The notes under the pieces were generated by a model. The model was not told where the DNA came from and made no database searches. It worked only from the letters and a program-made list of their open reading frames with translations. 64,000 nucleotides of DNA from Bacillus bingmayongensis (lineage in GTDB: Bacteria > Bacillota > Bacilli > Bacillales > Bacillaceae_G), in NCBI RefSeq assembly GCF_000299035.1, contig NZ_JH921518.1, forward strand, positions 718,439 through 782,438, read 5' to 3'. Each line of letters begins with the position of its first letter. Position 1 is the stretch's first letter. A program made the position numbers and the translations under genes. Below, in pieces: positions 55,265 to 64,000 of this stretch.

Positions 55265-56314
55265 ATGAGAAACTTTTTCGAAGAAAAATATGTCAGTTTA
55301 GAAAATAAGAAGGAACTTCTAAATTTAGTAAGTGAAATTAGTGAATACAAAGGAAAACTAGAAGTTTATCAACATCTCAGACCAGAATTATTTAATCTTT
55401 TGGAGAAAAATATTCCACTACAATATATGAAGAATTCTACTATTATGTATGAAAATATTACATTCTCAAATAAACAGTTACAAAATTTAATACTTAATGA
55501 TATGGCCCCTCAAACAATAGAAGAGGATGCCTTAGTTTGTTATTATACAACATTAGAACTCATACAAAAAAAATACCATACATTGCCTATTAAACCAGAG
55601 ACGATTCAAGAACTGCATTTCCAACTATTAAATTACTCCACTTCCGAAAGTGGGAATTGGCGAAAAACAAAACCTATTTTACCTAATATTCCAGAGTTTA
55701 ATATTAATCCTAATCAGTACAAAGCTATTTCATATGAAGCAATTCCACAAGCTTTGCATCAACTATGCGAACAATATAATACATTAAGATCTAATGGTGA
55801 TTTTCATTCACTCTTACTAATCCCTCGATTTATATTAAATTTCCTGTGTATTTATCCTTTTAATAAAGGAAATGGAAGGCTGGCACAAATCTTAATTCAA
55901 TTGTTATTAATTAAAAGTGGATATACATTTGTAAAATACATATGTATAGATAAATATATTAAAAAGCACCAGTTAGATTACTATACTGCACTTTATAAAT
56001 CTGCGGCTAACTGGTACTATGGCGAACACTGTATAGGTTTTTGGTTAAAAGTCTTTTTAACTATTGTTTTAGCAGCATATCAAGAATTACATACTCTAGT
56101 AAGAAGTCATATAATTACTCATACGAAAAGTAAAAGAATTAAAAAATACATAGATGAACAAAAATATTCTTTCACTAAAGAAAATATTCGTAATGCTTAC
56201 CCAGATATAGGTGAAAGTACTATTAATAGGACATTGCATTCCTTACAGTTACAAGGATATATAAAACTAATTTCAAAAGGGAGAAACGCACAATGGATAA
56301 AGCTTAAGTCATAA
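55265..56314 (+). CDS. Fic-domain protein with altered active site
   Basis: 349 residues. Fic fold in the middle (residues 100-270), but the signature reads YPFNKGNGR: the catalytic His of HXFX(D/E)GNGR is Tyr and the metal-binding acid is Lys. A C-terminal winged helix (FTKENIRNAYPDIGESTINRT, split at about residue 300) suggests DNA binding. Standard Fic enzymes transfer AMP to proteins; this one is probably inactive in that sense and may act as a regulator. AAAGGAGGG before the ATG. Confidence 0.8.
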   Translation: MRNFFEEKYVSLENKKELLNLVSEISEYKGKLEVYQHLRPELFNLLEKNIPLQYMKNSTIMYENITFSNKQLQNLILNDMAPQTIEEDALVCYYTTLELIQKKYHTLPIKPETIQELHFQLLNYSTSESGNWRKTKPILPNIPEFNINPNQYKAISYEAIPQALHQLCEQYNTLRSNGDFHSLLLIPRFILNFLCIYPFNKGNGRLAQILIQLLLIKSGYTFVKYICIDKYIKKHQLDYYTALYKSAANWYYGEHCIGFWLKVFLTIVLAAYQELHTLVRSHIITHTKSKRIKKYIDEQKYSFTKENIRNAYPDIGESTINRTLHSLQLQGYIKLISKGRNAQWIKLKS

Positions 56315-56896
56315 ATATTGTATATAAACCGTATTCAATTAATACATTCCCATGAGTATTTGAGCATTAGCACTCTGTTTCCTTCAAAATTTTCCATAAC
56401 TAATAGGTTGCCTTTGATCAAAATATTTGTCTATATATTGAACTTTTAACTTATTGTTATGTTTTTCTTAAATCTTTTTTTATCAGAATGTAGAGTTTTA
56501 ACTATATTTGTTCGATTCCCTATAATAAAACAGAGGAAAATCTACTTAATATTAGTCTAAAAGTATCCTTTTGTGTTCATATTGCATAAATTTTCGTCAA
56601 TATGTATTATTAAAAAATGCAGACTTTTTAAACTTAACACTTAACTCTTCCTACTACATTCATTTAATATTTAGTAAAATTACTACATATACATGAAAGG
56701 CAAATGGAGTGAAGAATTCATAATAAGGTGCGAGAAAACAATATTATTTTTTATTAAATAGTACAATAATGATTTATGTTTTCTACAAAAAGTACTGATA
56801 GATCATTAACATGCTGTTGCTTTTTAATAATAAAAAAGACACTTTTCTTACATTACTTCTATAATTAGAGAAGAATTGCTATATTTGGAGATGACT
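56315..56896. other. Intergenic region before the Spo0E-like gene
   Basis: About 580 bp, extremely A/T-rich. No terminator with a good T run and no ORF with a ribosome binding site recognised; the promoter of the small gene should lie near its right end. Confidence 0.4.
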
Positions 56897-57073
56897 ATGC
56901 TAAATCATAAAATCGAGGAAAAAAAGAAAGAATTGATTCACCTAGTTACAAAATATGGTTTCAATCATCATAAAGTCCTTAACCTTAGCCAAGAGGTAGA
57001 TTACTTAATTTATAAAGTAATGCAACAAACAAAAAATTCCTCATGTTACAAAACTATTGGTAAAGACGTATAG
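56897..57073 (+). CDS. Spo0E-like aspartyl phosphatase
   Basis: 58 residues. Two antiparallel helices with the Spo0E signature LSQEVDYLIYKV. Such proteins dephosphorylate Spo0A-P and delay sporulation in bacilli. The ATG at 56897 has GGAG six bases upstream; it is preferred over earlier starts at 56876 and 56891. Single gene, with a terminator 130 bp downstream. Confidence 0.85.
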   Translation: MLNHKIEEKKKELIHLVTKYGFNHHKVLNLSQEVDYLIYKVMQQTKNSSCYKTIGKDV

Positions 57074-57205
57074 ATATCTATAATAATTATTTAATAACAT
57101 CAGCATGTTGTACAATCCTAATAAAAATAGTATATTAGTTGTTTTTTATTCAGCTAATAGCAATGTAACACTAGCTTTAGTATAAAAACGTGGGGATCTA
57201 TTATT

Positions 57206-57239
57206 AAGAAAAGCACTGAAATGAGTGCTTTTCTTTTTA
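57206..57239 (+). terminator. Terminator downstream of the Spo0E-like gene
   Basis: AGAAAAGCACT/AGTGCTTTTCT stem followed by TTTTTAT. Confidence 0.8.
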
Positions 57240-57490
57240 TTCTCTTGAATTTCCTACATCAAACTTTTCCATCCCTTCTCTATCCCTCACTTTAATTTTA
57301 TATCACTAATAAAACTTGCTAAGGTTGTTCTTTAACTATCAATAAGTAAAGTGTGAACATTTTATGAAAATTTATAGCGTTGTTCGCTTCTGTCAAACAG
57401 TAAATAACGCAATAATGTAATATTTTTATTTTATTTAGGATCAATTCTCATTACCTAGTACAAAAACTTATTCATTTTATGCAACTATTG

Positions 57491-57543
57491 TCATATTAAT
57501 ACGAAGTTTGTTTGATTTTGTGTTCACAGCTATCATATTAATA
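57491..57543. repeat. Pair of direct repeats TCATATTAATA
   Basis: Two identical 11-bp copies whose starts are 42 bp apart (four helical turns), 190-240 bp before the LPMO start; may be tandem activator sites. Confidence 0.35.
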
Positions 57544-57731
57544 GAAATAAAGTTTTGCACAAACAAAAATAATATTTTTTATCTAATGGTGTCTCTCTTA
57601 CTTTATAGATATTTAAAAGTATTCTTTTCTAATTGAAAGTATAAGAAATAATCAGCATAATAGAATTTTCTTTTTACCTGTTTGCATCAAAACCCTCATG
57701 CTTGCCATAAAAAATACAGGGGGACACAAAA

Positions 57732-59111
57732 ATGAACAAGAAGTTTGCATCTAAATTTACAAAACTAAGTAAAAGTAAAAAGGGGGTAAGTGCTGCCATA
57801 TTAGCAGCTGGAATCATAGGAATTACAGCAGTTCCTGAAAGCGCATACGCACATGGATTCGTTGAAAAACCGGGAAGCCGTGCCGCTTTATGTAGTCAAA
57901 ATTACGGCGCACTTAACTTAAATTGCGGAAACGTAATGTATGAGCCACAGAGTCTAGAGGCACGAAAAGGATTTCCACAAGACGGACCAACTGATGGTAA
58001 AATTGCCTCTGCAGGTGGCCTGTTTGGTGGAATTCTCGACCAACAAACACCAGATCGTTGGTTCAAGAACACGATTACAGGGGGAGCAAATACCTTTACG
58101 TGGAAATACACTGCAACACATCCGACAAGCAAATGGCACTATTATATTACTAAAAAAGGATGGGATCCAAATAAACCACTAACCCGCGCTGATCTTGAAC
58201 CAATTGGAACTGTTGAACATGACGGTTCTCAAGCAACGAATAACCTAACTCATACAATTAACGTACCAACTGATCGTAGTGGCTACCACGTTATTTTAGC
58301 CGTTTGGGATGTATATGATACTTCAAATGCTTTCTATAATGTAATTGATGTGAATTTAGTAAATAATGAAACTCCAGATACGGAAGCGCCAACTCAGCCA
58401 ACAGGATTAGATGTAACGAACGTTACCTTTAACAGTGTCAATCTAAAATGGGAGCCTTCTACAGACAATGTAGGCGTAAAAGAATACCAAGTATTACGTG
58501 ATGGACAAGTAATTAAAACTGTAGTTGGAACAACATTCACAGATAAAAGCTTACAAGCAAATACAGAATATACGTATACAGTAAAAGCAATAGATGCAGC
58601 TGGAAACGTTTCTGAAGAAAGTCAAGCTGTAGTTGCAAAGACAACAGATGAAGTTCCAGATACAGAAGCACCAACGCAACCAACTACACTACATACTATG
58701 GAAGTAACAGCTTCAAGTGCGGACTTAATGTGGAGTGCATCAGACGATAATGTAGCAGTGGATCATTATGCTGTATATCGTGAAACAGCAGGAGGACAAA
58801 TGACTGTAGTTGGAACATCCCAAACTACATCCTTTATGGACATGAATCTACAAGCAAATACAACATATAAGTATGCAGTTACTGCAGTGGATGCAGCTGG
58901 AAATGAATCTATTAAAAGTAACATTTTAACTGTAACTACAAAAGAGCAAGGTTCATCTTATGAACAATGGGATCCATCTAAAGCATATAAAAAAGGCGAT
59001 CGAGTAGAGCACCAAGGCAAAATATACGAAGCTGTTCAAGATTATCAAGGGAACGGTGACCCAACTTGGATATCTGCCTTATCATTATGGAAACCAATTA
59101 CAACTAAGTAA
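57732..59111 (+). CDS. Chitin-active lytic polysaccharide monooxygenase (AA10) with FnIII and CBM5/12
   Basis: Secreted protein of 459 residues. Signal peptide ends before HGFVEKPGS, so the mature enzyme starts with the copper-binding His. AA10 domain to about residue 210 (RWFKNTITGGANTFTWKYTA, SGYHVILAVWDVYDTSNAFY), two fibronectin type III domains (215-305, 310-395) and a C-terminal chitin-binding CBM5/12 (YEQWDPSKAYKKGDRVEHQG, then LWKPIT). Oxidatively cleaves crystalline chitin together with chitinases. Ribosome binding site GGGGGA. Confidence 0.93.
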   Translation: MNKKFASKFTKLSKSKKGVSAAILAAGIIGITAVPESAYAHGFVEKPGSRAALCSQNYGALNLNCGNVMYEPQSLEARKGFPQDGPTDGKIASAGGLFGGILDQQTPDRWFKNTITGGANTFTWKYTATHPTSKWHYYITKKGWDPNKPLTRADLEPIGTVEHDGSQATNNLTHTINVPTDRSGYHVILAVWDVYDTSNAFYNVIDVNLVNNETPDTEAPTQPTGLDVTNVTFNSVNLKWEPSTDNVGVKEYQVLRDGQVIKTVVGTTFTDKSLQANTEYTYTVKAIDAAGNVSEESQAVVAKTTDEVPDTEAPTQPTTLHTMEVTASSADLMWSASDDNVAVDHYAVYRETAGGQMTVVGTSQTTSFMDMNLQANTTYKYAVTAVDAAGNESIKSNILTVTTKEQGSSYEQWDPSKAYKKGDRVEHQGKIYEAVQDYQGNGDPTWISALSLWKPITTK

Positions 59112-59192
59112 TATGTAATATACAAGAAAATCTAGAGGGTTTTGGTGCAAAAAGTTAAACAGAAAAATCTTTTCTACATAGAATACGAAACG

Positions 59193-59228
59193 AACAATAC
59201 TCCACTTTTACTGGGGTATTGTTTTCGA
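59193..59228 (+). terminator. Terminator of the LPMO gene
   Basis: AACAATAC/GTATTGTT stem with inner CC/GG pairs followed by TTTTC. Confidence 0.7.
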
Positions 59229-59357
59229 TTATGAAGTTCTATTACTAAATAAACGAATTATTTTATATAATTCCCATATTCATATCCACACAAACTTTTA
59301 AAGTCCTCCTCATTTTTTCATTTTCCAAAACTATAAGTTACCATGAAGGGAACAACA

Positions 59358-60365
59358 ATGATAAAAAAATATATAACTCTAAACATACTCGTACTATTAA
59401 TATTCTTTTCTCCTCACTGGGTTCAAGCTCATGTCAAATGGTTCACTACAGTTGTACCAGAGAAAAAAAATCTAGAAAACATAATTAATCCATTGTTTCT
59501 CATAGTTGCATTATTGTCAACTATTATATTAGCTATGTTACCTTTTATCTTAGCTAAAATGAATGAATGGAAATGGTCACAAAAAACTGAAATCAGATTA
59601 AAGTCCTACGATACTCATACCAAATACATCTTAAAATATGGAACCGCAATTGCTCTTATAATCCAAATATTATCAGGTACTATTTTCGCACCAGAATTCC
59701 CCATTAAATCAGAGATATTAACCTGGATAATAATAGTAGGAATTATTTTTCCCCTAATTATCCCCCATTACATTGGAACTATAATTGGTGCTTTAGGAAT
59801 ACTAGGTTTATACATATGGCTTACAGTAGCAACAGGTTTTTTACGTACAATTGATTATCTATTTTACATAGCTATCGCAATTGCATTACTTTTAAATTGT
59901 ATAAAATTGAAAAAATTTAGTATACCAATATTATATTTTGGCACAGGTTTTTCTCTTTACTGGGTAGCAATTGAAAAACTAGTCTACCCATCTATGGCTG
60001 TAGATGTTGTAATGAAGCATAATGTCCCTACTTTTGGCTTTATACCTGATGTTTTTATTGTACTATGTGCATTTATTGAAATTGTAATCGGTTATCTATT
60101 GATAGTAGGGATATTAAACCGAACACTTGCTGTAATCGCAACCATTATCTTCATGTTAACAACACTTATATTTGGTATTACAGAAATTATTGGTCATTTT
60201 ATGTTACATGTTGTATTAATTATATTTTTAATTGAGGGGACAACAGATTATCTAATGCCCATTAAACTACATCACGAAAGAATAGCACAGGTATTCTTTT
60301 TATTTGTTAATTTTTTCTTTGTACTATTTACAACGCTAACTTTATATTATGTATTAATGAATTAA
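59358..60365 (+). CDS. DoxX-like multi-pass membrane protein
   Basis: 335 residues, about nine helices. Signal/anchor at the start (LNILVLLIFFSPHWVQAHVK), then membrane segments; the second half (residues 195-335) resembles the DoxX/DoxD family (GFSLYWVAIEKLVYPSMAVD). The ATG at 59358 follows AAGGGA by six bases. It lies next to the LPMO gene but has its own promoter region. Oxidoreductase-associated roles are known for DoxX relatives; the function here is unknown. Confidence 0.65.
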   Translation: MIKKYITLNILVLLIFFSPHWVQAHVKWFTTVVPEKKNLENIINPLFLIVALLSTIILAMLPFILAKMNEWKWSQKTEIRLKSYDTHTKYILKYGTAIALIIQILSGTIFAPEFPIKSEILTWIIIVGIIFPLIIPHYIGTIIGALGILGLYIWLTVATGFLRTIDYLFYIAIAIALLLNCIKLKKFSIPILYFGTGFSLYWVAIEKLVYPSMAVDVVMKHNVPTFGFIPDVFIVLCAFIEIVIGYLLIVGILNRTLAVIATIIFMLTTLIFGITEIIGHFMLHVVLIIFLIEGTTDYLMPIKLHHERIAQVFFLFVNFFFVLFTTLTLYYVLMN

Positions 60366-60379
60366 GACAGATACGATAT

Positions 60380-60518
60380 AAAGTGAAACTTTAATCAGTG
60401 GAAGTTTTCTTCATCCCCCACTGATTATTAGCCCTCACCAATCTGGCTTTTACGGGCAGTTTATCCTCCACCTATCTTCTTTTGCTTCCTTAACATCTCT
60501 TACTGCCTACAAATTGCA
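60380..60518 (+). repeat. Interspersed repeat family A, copy 4
   Basis: AAAGTGAAACTTTAATCAGTG start, CACCAATCTGGCTTTTACGG, GGCAGTTTATCC, end TTACTGCCTACAAATTGC. Follows the DoxX-like gene directly. Confidence 0.7.
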
Positions 60519-60621
60519 GGATACATATATTCAATAGAGGTAAATAGAAGTAATACACACAACATGGTTCAAGATTCACTCTTGAATCATGTACATTAGT
60601 TTTTATACCCTCCACTTACCA

Positions 60622-60656
60622 CGAAAAAATAGCACTTCATCAAGAAGTGCTACCTT
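60622..60656 (-). terminator. Terminator of the CoA-disulfide reductase gene
   Basis: TAGCACTTC/GAAGTGCTA followed by TTTTTTCG on the minus strand. Confidence 0.85.
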
Positions 60657-60662
60657 TATCAT

Positions 60663-61997
60663 CTATTCCGCTCGCCGTGCTGCTTGTTGAATTGGATCCC
60701 AAACACTATTATACGGCGGTGCATAGCTTAAATCGACATCCTCTAAATCGTGTATACTCATTTTATGAAAGAGCGCCATTGCAATAACATCAATTCGTTT
60801 ATCCACGCCTTCTTCTCCGATAACTTGTCCACCAAGCAATTGTTTCGTATCTGAACGATATAATAATTTCACATAAAGTGGCGTTGCATTTGGATAGTAA
60901 CCCGCCATACTTGTTGAATCTACCTTCACCGCCCTATATGGTAATTTTAGTCCGCGCGCTTCTTTTTCATTTAAACCCGTTCTTGCTAATGTAAGTCCCA
61001 TAAATTTAATAATGCCCGTACCGAGAGTACCTTTAAATGCTCTTCGTTTATCAACCATATTTAGTCCAGCAAGACGCCCATGTTTATTCGCAGTTGTACC
61101 GATTGGAATATGGTCCTGTATTTCCTTTACAATATGATAGTGCGTTGCACAATCTCCCGCAGCATAAACATCCTCGACATTCGTTTGCATATAGGCATTT
61201 ACTTCTATGGCCCCTTTGTTATTTGTACGTATATCGGTTCCTTCAAGAAAATCTGTATTCGGTTTTACACCAACGGATACTAAAACAAGATCTGTTTTGT
61301 ATGTTCCTTTATCTGTTTCAACCCATTCGACTTTCTCATTTCCTTTAAAAGTTTTTACATTTTCATTTGTTAAAATTTCAATATTATGTTTCGCCGCTTC
61401 TTCATGTATATGTGCTGCCATATCAGCATCATAAATCGTACCGATATGATCATTTCGTTCAATCATTCGTACCTTTTTCCCAAGTTCCACAAATGTTTCA
61501 GCCATTTCAAGACCAATTGCCCCACCGCCGATAATTGTTACTTGCTCAACATTTTGTTCTTGTAACGTCTCCAATATTCTATGGGCATCCGGAATTGTTT
61601 TTAAAAGGTGAATACCTTGCAACTCCCTCCCTTCCCAATCTGGCATAACAGGTCTAACTCCTGTCGCAATTAACAAGCGATCATATGTAAATTGAAATGA
61701 ATCTTTCGTCTCTGTATGTATACCATGTACGATTTTGTTTTCAGTATCAATTTTCGTTACTTCATGATTTGTTTTAGCATCAATTCCATACTTATCACGA
61801 AATGTGCTAACGCCTCGTGCAATTAATTTTTCAGTAGAAGCAATCATACCGCTAATAACATATGGAAGACCGCACTGCGCATATGAGTATATTTCTCCTT
61901 TTTCTAATGTAACGACTTTTGCTTCTTTATCATTTCTAACAATTTGCATTGCCGCACTCATACCAGCTGCATCTCCGCCAATAATTACATAGTTCAA
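60663..61997 (-). CDS. cdr: Coenzyme A disulfide reductase
   Basis: Flavoprotein of 444 residues that reduces CoA disulfide with NAD(P)H, the main thiol-redox enzyme in bacilli using CoA and bacillithiol. FAD motif [13 protein letters not shown], the single catalytic Cys42 in [13 protein letters not shown](P)-binding [20 protein letters not shown] motif [10 protein letters not shown], and C-terminal dimerisation domain ending [13 protein letters not shown]. Single-domain form without a rhodanese fusion. NADH-oxidase or polysulfide-reductase activity is a known variant in the family. Confidence 0.9.
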   Translation of the reverse strand: MNYVIIGGDAAGMSAAMQIVRNDKEAKVVTLEKGEIYSYAQCGLPYVISGMIASTEKLIARGVSTFRDKYGIDAKTNHEVTKIDTENKIVHGIHTETKDSFQFTYDRLLIATGVRPVMPDWEGRELQGIHLLKTIPDAHRILETLQEQNVEQVTIIGGGAIGLEMAETFVELGKKVRMIERNDHIGTIYDADMAAHIHEEAAKHNIEILTNENVKTFKGNEKVEWVETDKGTYKTDLVLVSVGVKPNTDFLEGTDIRTNNKGAIEVNAYMQTNVEDVYAAGDCATHYHIVKEIQDHIPIGTTANKHGRLAGLNMVDKRRAFKGTLGTGIIKFMGLTLARTGLNEKEARGLKLPYRAVKVDSTSMAGYYPNATPLYVKLLYRSDTKQLLGGQVIGEEGVDKRIDVIAMALFHKMSIHDLEDVDLSYAPPYNSVWDPIQQAARRAE

Positions 61998-62190
61998 CTA
62001 TATCACTCCTTTAATTATTCTCTACTGTTTTACCGTATCCAAATTCCATTGAAATAAATCCTTTTCTTATACACAGTATGAATTCTTCTACACTTTTTAA
62101 CAACAAAAAGCACTTTTCACTAGTATTGAACTACCCCCACCTTCACTTCGTTTAGAGGAGGGGGTCTTCTCGGTTAAAATGATAAAAATA

Positions 62191-62235
62191 GCAAAAGAAG
62201 ATAGATGAGTAGCGTTGTCCATCTATCTTCTTGCT
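62191..62235 (-). terminator. Terminator of the zinc-ribbon/31-residue gene pair
   Basis: GAAGATAGATG/CATCTATCTTC stem with flanking GC pairs, followed on the minus strand by TTTTGCTATTTTTATC. Confidence 0.75.
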
Positions 62236-62270
62236 CAAATAAGGAATCTAGCTCTATTCCATTGTATTCG

Positions 62271-62366
62271 TTATTCCTTTGACTTTATAAGCTCATCATT
62301 ATACGCCTCAATATCATCCAACTCTCTTGTATAATACGGAGTCACATAATTTTGACTTTGTTTCAT
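62271..62366 (-). CDS. 31-residue acidic small protein downstream of the zinc-ribbon gene
   Basis: MKQSQNYVTPYYTRELDDIE followed by AYNDELIKSKE. Soluble. ATG at 62366 with AAAGG eight bases upstream; begins 16 bp after the stop of the zinc-ribbon membrane protein and ends before a terminator, so it is likely co-expressed. No family known. Confidence 0.5.
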   Translation of the reverse strand: MKQSQNYVTPYYTRELDDIEAYNDELIKSKE

Positions 62367-62382
62367 AAGTACAACCTTTTCA

Positions 62383-63183
62383 TTAGAAGATTTTTAACCC
62401 GCTAGTTAAGGTATCAACTATTGTTTTTATATAAGACCAAAGCACAATCCAGCTCGCAATTGAAATGCAAATATATGCGATAATAAGTGTATAAACTGGA
62501 TCTACTCCACCACGGTCTAACTTTAGTATTGAAACAATTGTACAAATAGTCATTCCCGTCACAGCAAGCCCTAAAAATAGCGGTGCTAGAAAACTTAACA
62601 AAAAGCTAAATAAGAGTGCAATAACAAGTACAGCGACAGCTGGTGTTGATACTGTCCCCCACACCCCAAGCGTTTCTAAAAAAGAAAAAGATGATTTCAT
62701 GAGTTTTCCACTTACAAAAATGATACCTCCAATAAAAAGAAATAAAATTAATAAAAAGAAAAAGACTTTAACTGATTCCCCGAAAAAAGAAGGGGTTGCT
62801 TCAGGTGCAAAACCAGCACCTCCTATAATACCCGTTGCAATCGATACAGTGGCACTCATCATTCGGTAAAACAAACAAGCAAATAAAAAACAAATAAGAA
62901 CAAGACTTGCAATCCCATTTCTTATCTCAATATGTCCACTTTTCATAATTGCTGAAGGAGCTTTCAATGCATTCTTAAAAAACTGAAGGTAATCACTCGC
63001 AAATTGCTTCGCCTGCCCTACCGTTTCATTTGAGCGTATTGCCTGCATAGGTGCTGACTGAGACAACTGCTGTTCTCCCTGCTTTGCACGATTCTCTACA
63101 TCTTGTTCAGTCAGTGCATGCCCGCAATTACCGCAAAATTTCGCTTCACTTGTATGCTCAGTTTTACAATTTGGACACGTCAT
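62383..63183 (-). CDS. Zinc-ribbon membrane protein (YIP1-like)
   Basis: 266 residues. N-terminal zinc ribbon with two CXXC pairs (MTCPNCKTEH, FCGNCGHAL), a Gln/Ser-rich linker, then five to six membrane helices (FLLILFLFIGGIIFVSGKLM, VSTPAVAVLVIALLFSFLLS). Similar to YvbJ/YIP1-type proteins of bacilli with unknown role. GGGGGAGATG before the ATG. First of a two-gene unit. Confidence 0.75.
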   Translation of the reverse strand: MTCPNCKTEHTSEAKFCGNCGHALTEQDVENRAKQGEQQLSQSAPMQAIRSNETVGQAKQFASDYLQFFKNALKAPSAIMKSGHIEIRNGIASLVLICFLFACLFYRMMSATVSIATGIIGGAGFAPEATPSFFGESVKVFFFLLILFLFIGGIIFVSGKLMKSSFSFLETLGVWGTVSTPAVAVLVIALLFSFLLSFLAPLFLGLAVTGMTICTIVSILKLDRGGVDPVYTLIIAYICISIASWIVLWSYIKTIVDTLTSGLKIF

Positions 63184-63382
63184 CTTAGCATCTCCCCCTT
63201 AGCATGTATCTTCTAAGCTGCTACAAATTCAATATATGTGTAAGGAAACAAAACATGCCTACAAGAAAAAGCTATATATTCTATACATTTCCATCGTATC
63301 TATTCTGGTAATCTACTAACAAAGTGGTATGATAAACAATATCAAAAAGAATTTCGTAAAATACATAGATTGGATGAAGAAT

Positions 63383-64000
63383 ATGGAATTTGCATACTCA
63401 ATTTTTCATATATTCCTGACTAGCTTGATACAATTATTTTCATTACTAGGTGTCATCATTTTAGTTGGTTTTTTATTGGGTTATTTAGAATCTCTTACAC
63501 GGGCGTATTGGACAAGAGCTTTTGGCAAAAAAGGCTTCCTTTTATCAGCTTGGATTGGTGTTCCCGTACATGAACTTGGACATGCTGTTATGTGTATCGT
63601 ATTTAGACATCAAATTGTAGCAATGCAGCTCTTTCCAACCGATACAAGTAACGGTTATTTAGGTTATGTAAGACACCAGTATAATCAAAGAAGTATCTAT
63701 CAAAGGATAGGAAATTTCTTCATCGGAGTTGCTCCTATTTTTTCAGGAATGGCCACCTTGATATTTTTGATGTACTATTTCGTACCACAATCCTACTTAG
63801 TATTTATACATGCCCTTGAAACAAATACTCAAACTGCTTCTATTAATATCGATATGTTGCAAAATATTTTTGTATCATCATTTCTCTTATTAAAAAGTCT
63901 TTTTACGATTAGTAACCTTTCTACCCCTTCCTTTTGGCTGTTTCTTTTCATCGCGATTTGTATCTCTGCACACATTGCCTTGAGTAAACCAGATATAGAA
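63383..64000 (+). CDS. Membrane metalloprotease-like protein with HELGH motif (partial)
   Basis: The gene runs off the right edge; 206 codons are visible. Several hydrophobic segments and the zinc-type motif VPVHELGHAVMCIVF near residue 55, then GYLGYVRHQYNQRS. Resembles M50-like membrane proteases or a related HEXXH membrane family. Start is uncertain: ATG at 63383 (GGATGA just upstream), or in-frame ATG at 63374 or 63329; an in-frame TAA lies at 63317. Confidence 0.65.
   Translation, partial: MEFAYSIFHIFLTSLIQLFSLLGVIILVGFLLGYLESLTRAYWTRAFGKKGFLLSAWIGVPVHELGHAVMCIVFRHQIVAMQLFPTDTSNGYLGYVRHQYNQRSIYQRIGNFFIGVAPIFSGMATLIFLMYYFVPQSYLVFIHALETNTQTASINIDMLQNIFVSSFLLLKSLFTISNLSTPSFWLFLFIAICISAHIALSKPDIE

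Larger units (their letters stand above)
57074..57731. other. Intergenic region upstream of the chitin LPMO gene
   Basis: About 650 bp, A/T-rich. Holds the terminator at 57206 and two direct copies of TCATATTAATA (57491, 57533) 42 bp apart near the LPMO promoter. No ORF seen. Confidence 0.45.

Noticed and set aside
57476-57500. PlcR box upstream of the LPMO gene (TATGCAACTATTGTCATA)
   Set aside because: The spacing is two bases too long for TATGNAN4TNCATR.
1-64000. CRISPR arrays, rRNA genes, complete insertion sequences
   Set aside because: No regularly spaced repeat-spacer pattern, no rRNA-like stretch and no transposase gene was seen.

Overview
The window is low-GC Gram-positive chromosomal DNA from the Bacillus cereus group (cereus/thuringiensis/anthracis). 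The basis is a contiguous inhA1-sinI-sinR-calY-tasA-sipW matrix locus, odhA-odhB, a heterocycloanthracin-type azole-peptide (TOMM) cluster, a Rap-Phr pair and a Spo0E-like phosphatase, with AGGAGG-type ribosome binding sites and frequent TTG/GTG starts. No ribosomal RNA and no CRISPR array were seen; there is one tRNA gene.

Layout. 1-3.4 kb: the 5' end of a GntR-type regulator (CTG start), then a two-component system followed by a beta-propeller lipoprotein. 3.6-7.6 kb: a CdaR-type regulator and the glycolate oxidase genes glcD-glcF. 8.1-14.5 kb: a secreted CAP-domain protein, a DUF1648 membrane protein, an RluD-type pseudouridine synthase, a small hypothetical protein, an MMPL transporter and a PAP2 phosphatase. 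14.7-20 kb: the polyamine uptake operon potABCD and an aldehyde dehydrogenase. 20.3-28.3 kb: immune inhibitor A, SinI/SinR, camelysin, a DUF4047-type protein, TasA, SipW and a penicillin-binding carboxypeptidase. Paired SinR-type boxes lie in front of calY, the DUF4047 gene and sipW, so the matrix genes look like one regulon controlled from inside the locus.

29.5-40.7 kb is accessory DNA starting at a solitary tRNA-Val(GAC) gene. It carries a tyrosine recombinase, a winged-helix replication-type protein, several small genes, a HEPN-like candidate defence protein, a Rap-Phr quorum-sensing pair, a frameshifted BRO-type antirepressor, more than 1 kb of unusual AC-rich non-coding DNA, and a SOS-controlled uvrX whose 3' end is replaced in frame by a serine resolvase. 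It ends with an endolysin C-terminal remnant. Several non-coding stretches contain a small ACCT-loop-AGGT inverted repeat. The element looks like a decayed integrated plasmid or phage.

41-54 kb: small membrane proteins, odhA-odhB (TCA cycle) and the TOMM cluster (hcaF-like leader-binding protein, YcaO cyclodehydratase, tandem SagB-type dehydrogenase). No Cys-rich precursor gene is visible, which agrees with the reported separation of precursor and enzymes in heterocycloanthracin systems. A methyltransferase and a DUF3908-type gene follow, then a short relic of the 3' end of a second dehydrogenase gene. 55-64 kb: a Fic-fold protein whose catalytic His is replaced by Tyr, a Spo0E-like protein, a chitin-active LPMO, a DoxX-like protein, coenzyme A disulfide reductase, a zinc-ribbon membrane protein with a 31-residue partner, and the start of a membrane HELGH metalloprotease.

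Two families of interspersed, structured repeats (here called A and B, five copies each, probably bcr-type repeats of the B. cereus group) sit between genes. One A copy carries a nested GC-rich insertion and supplies the last codons of a small membrane protein.
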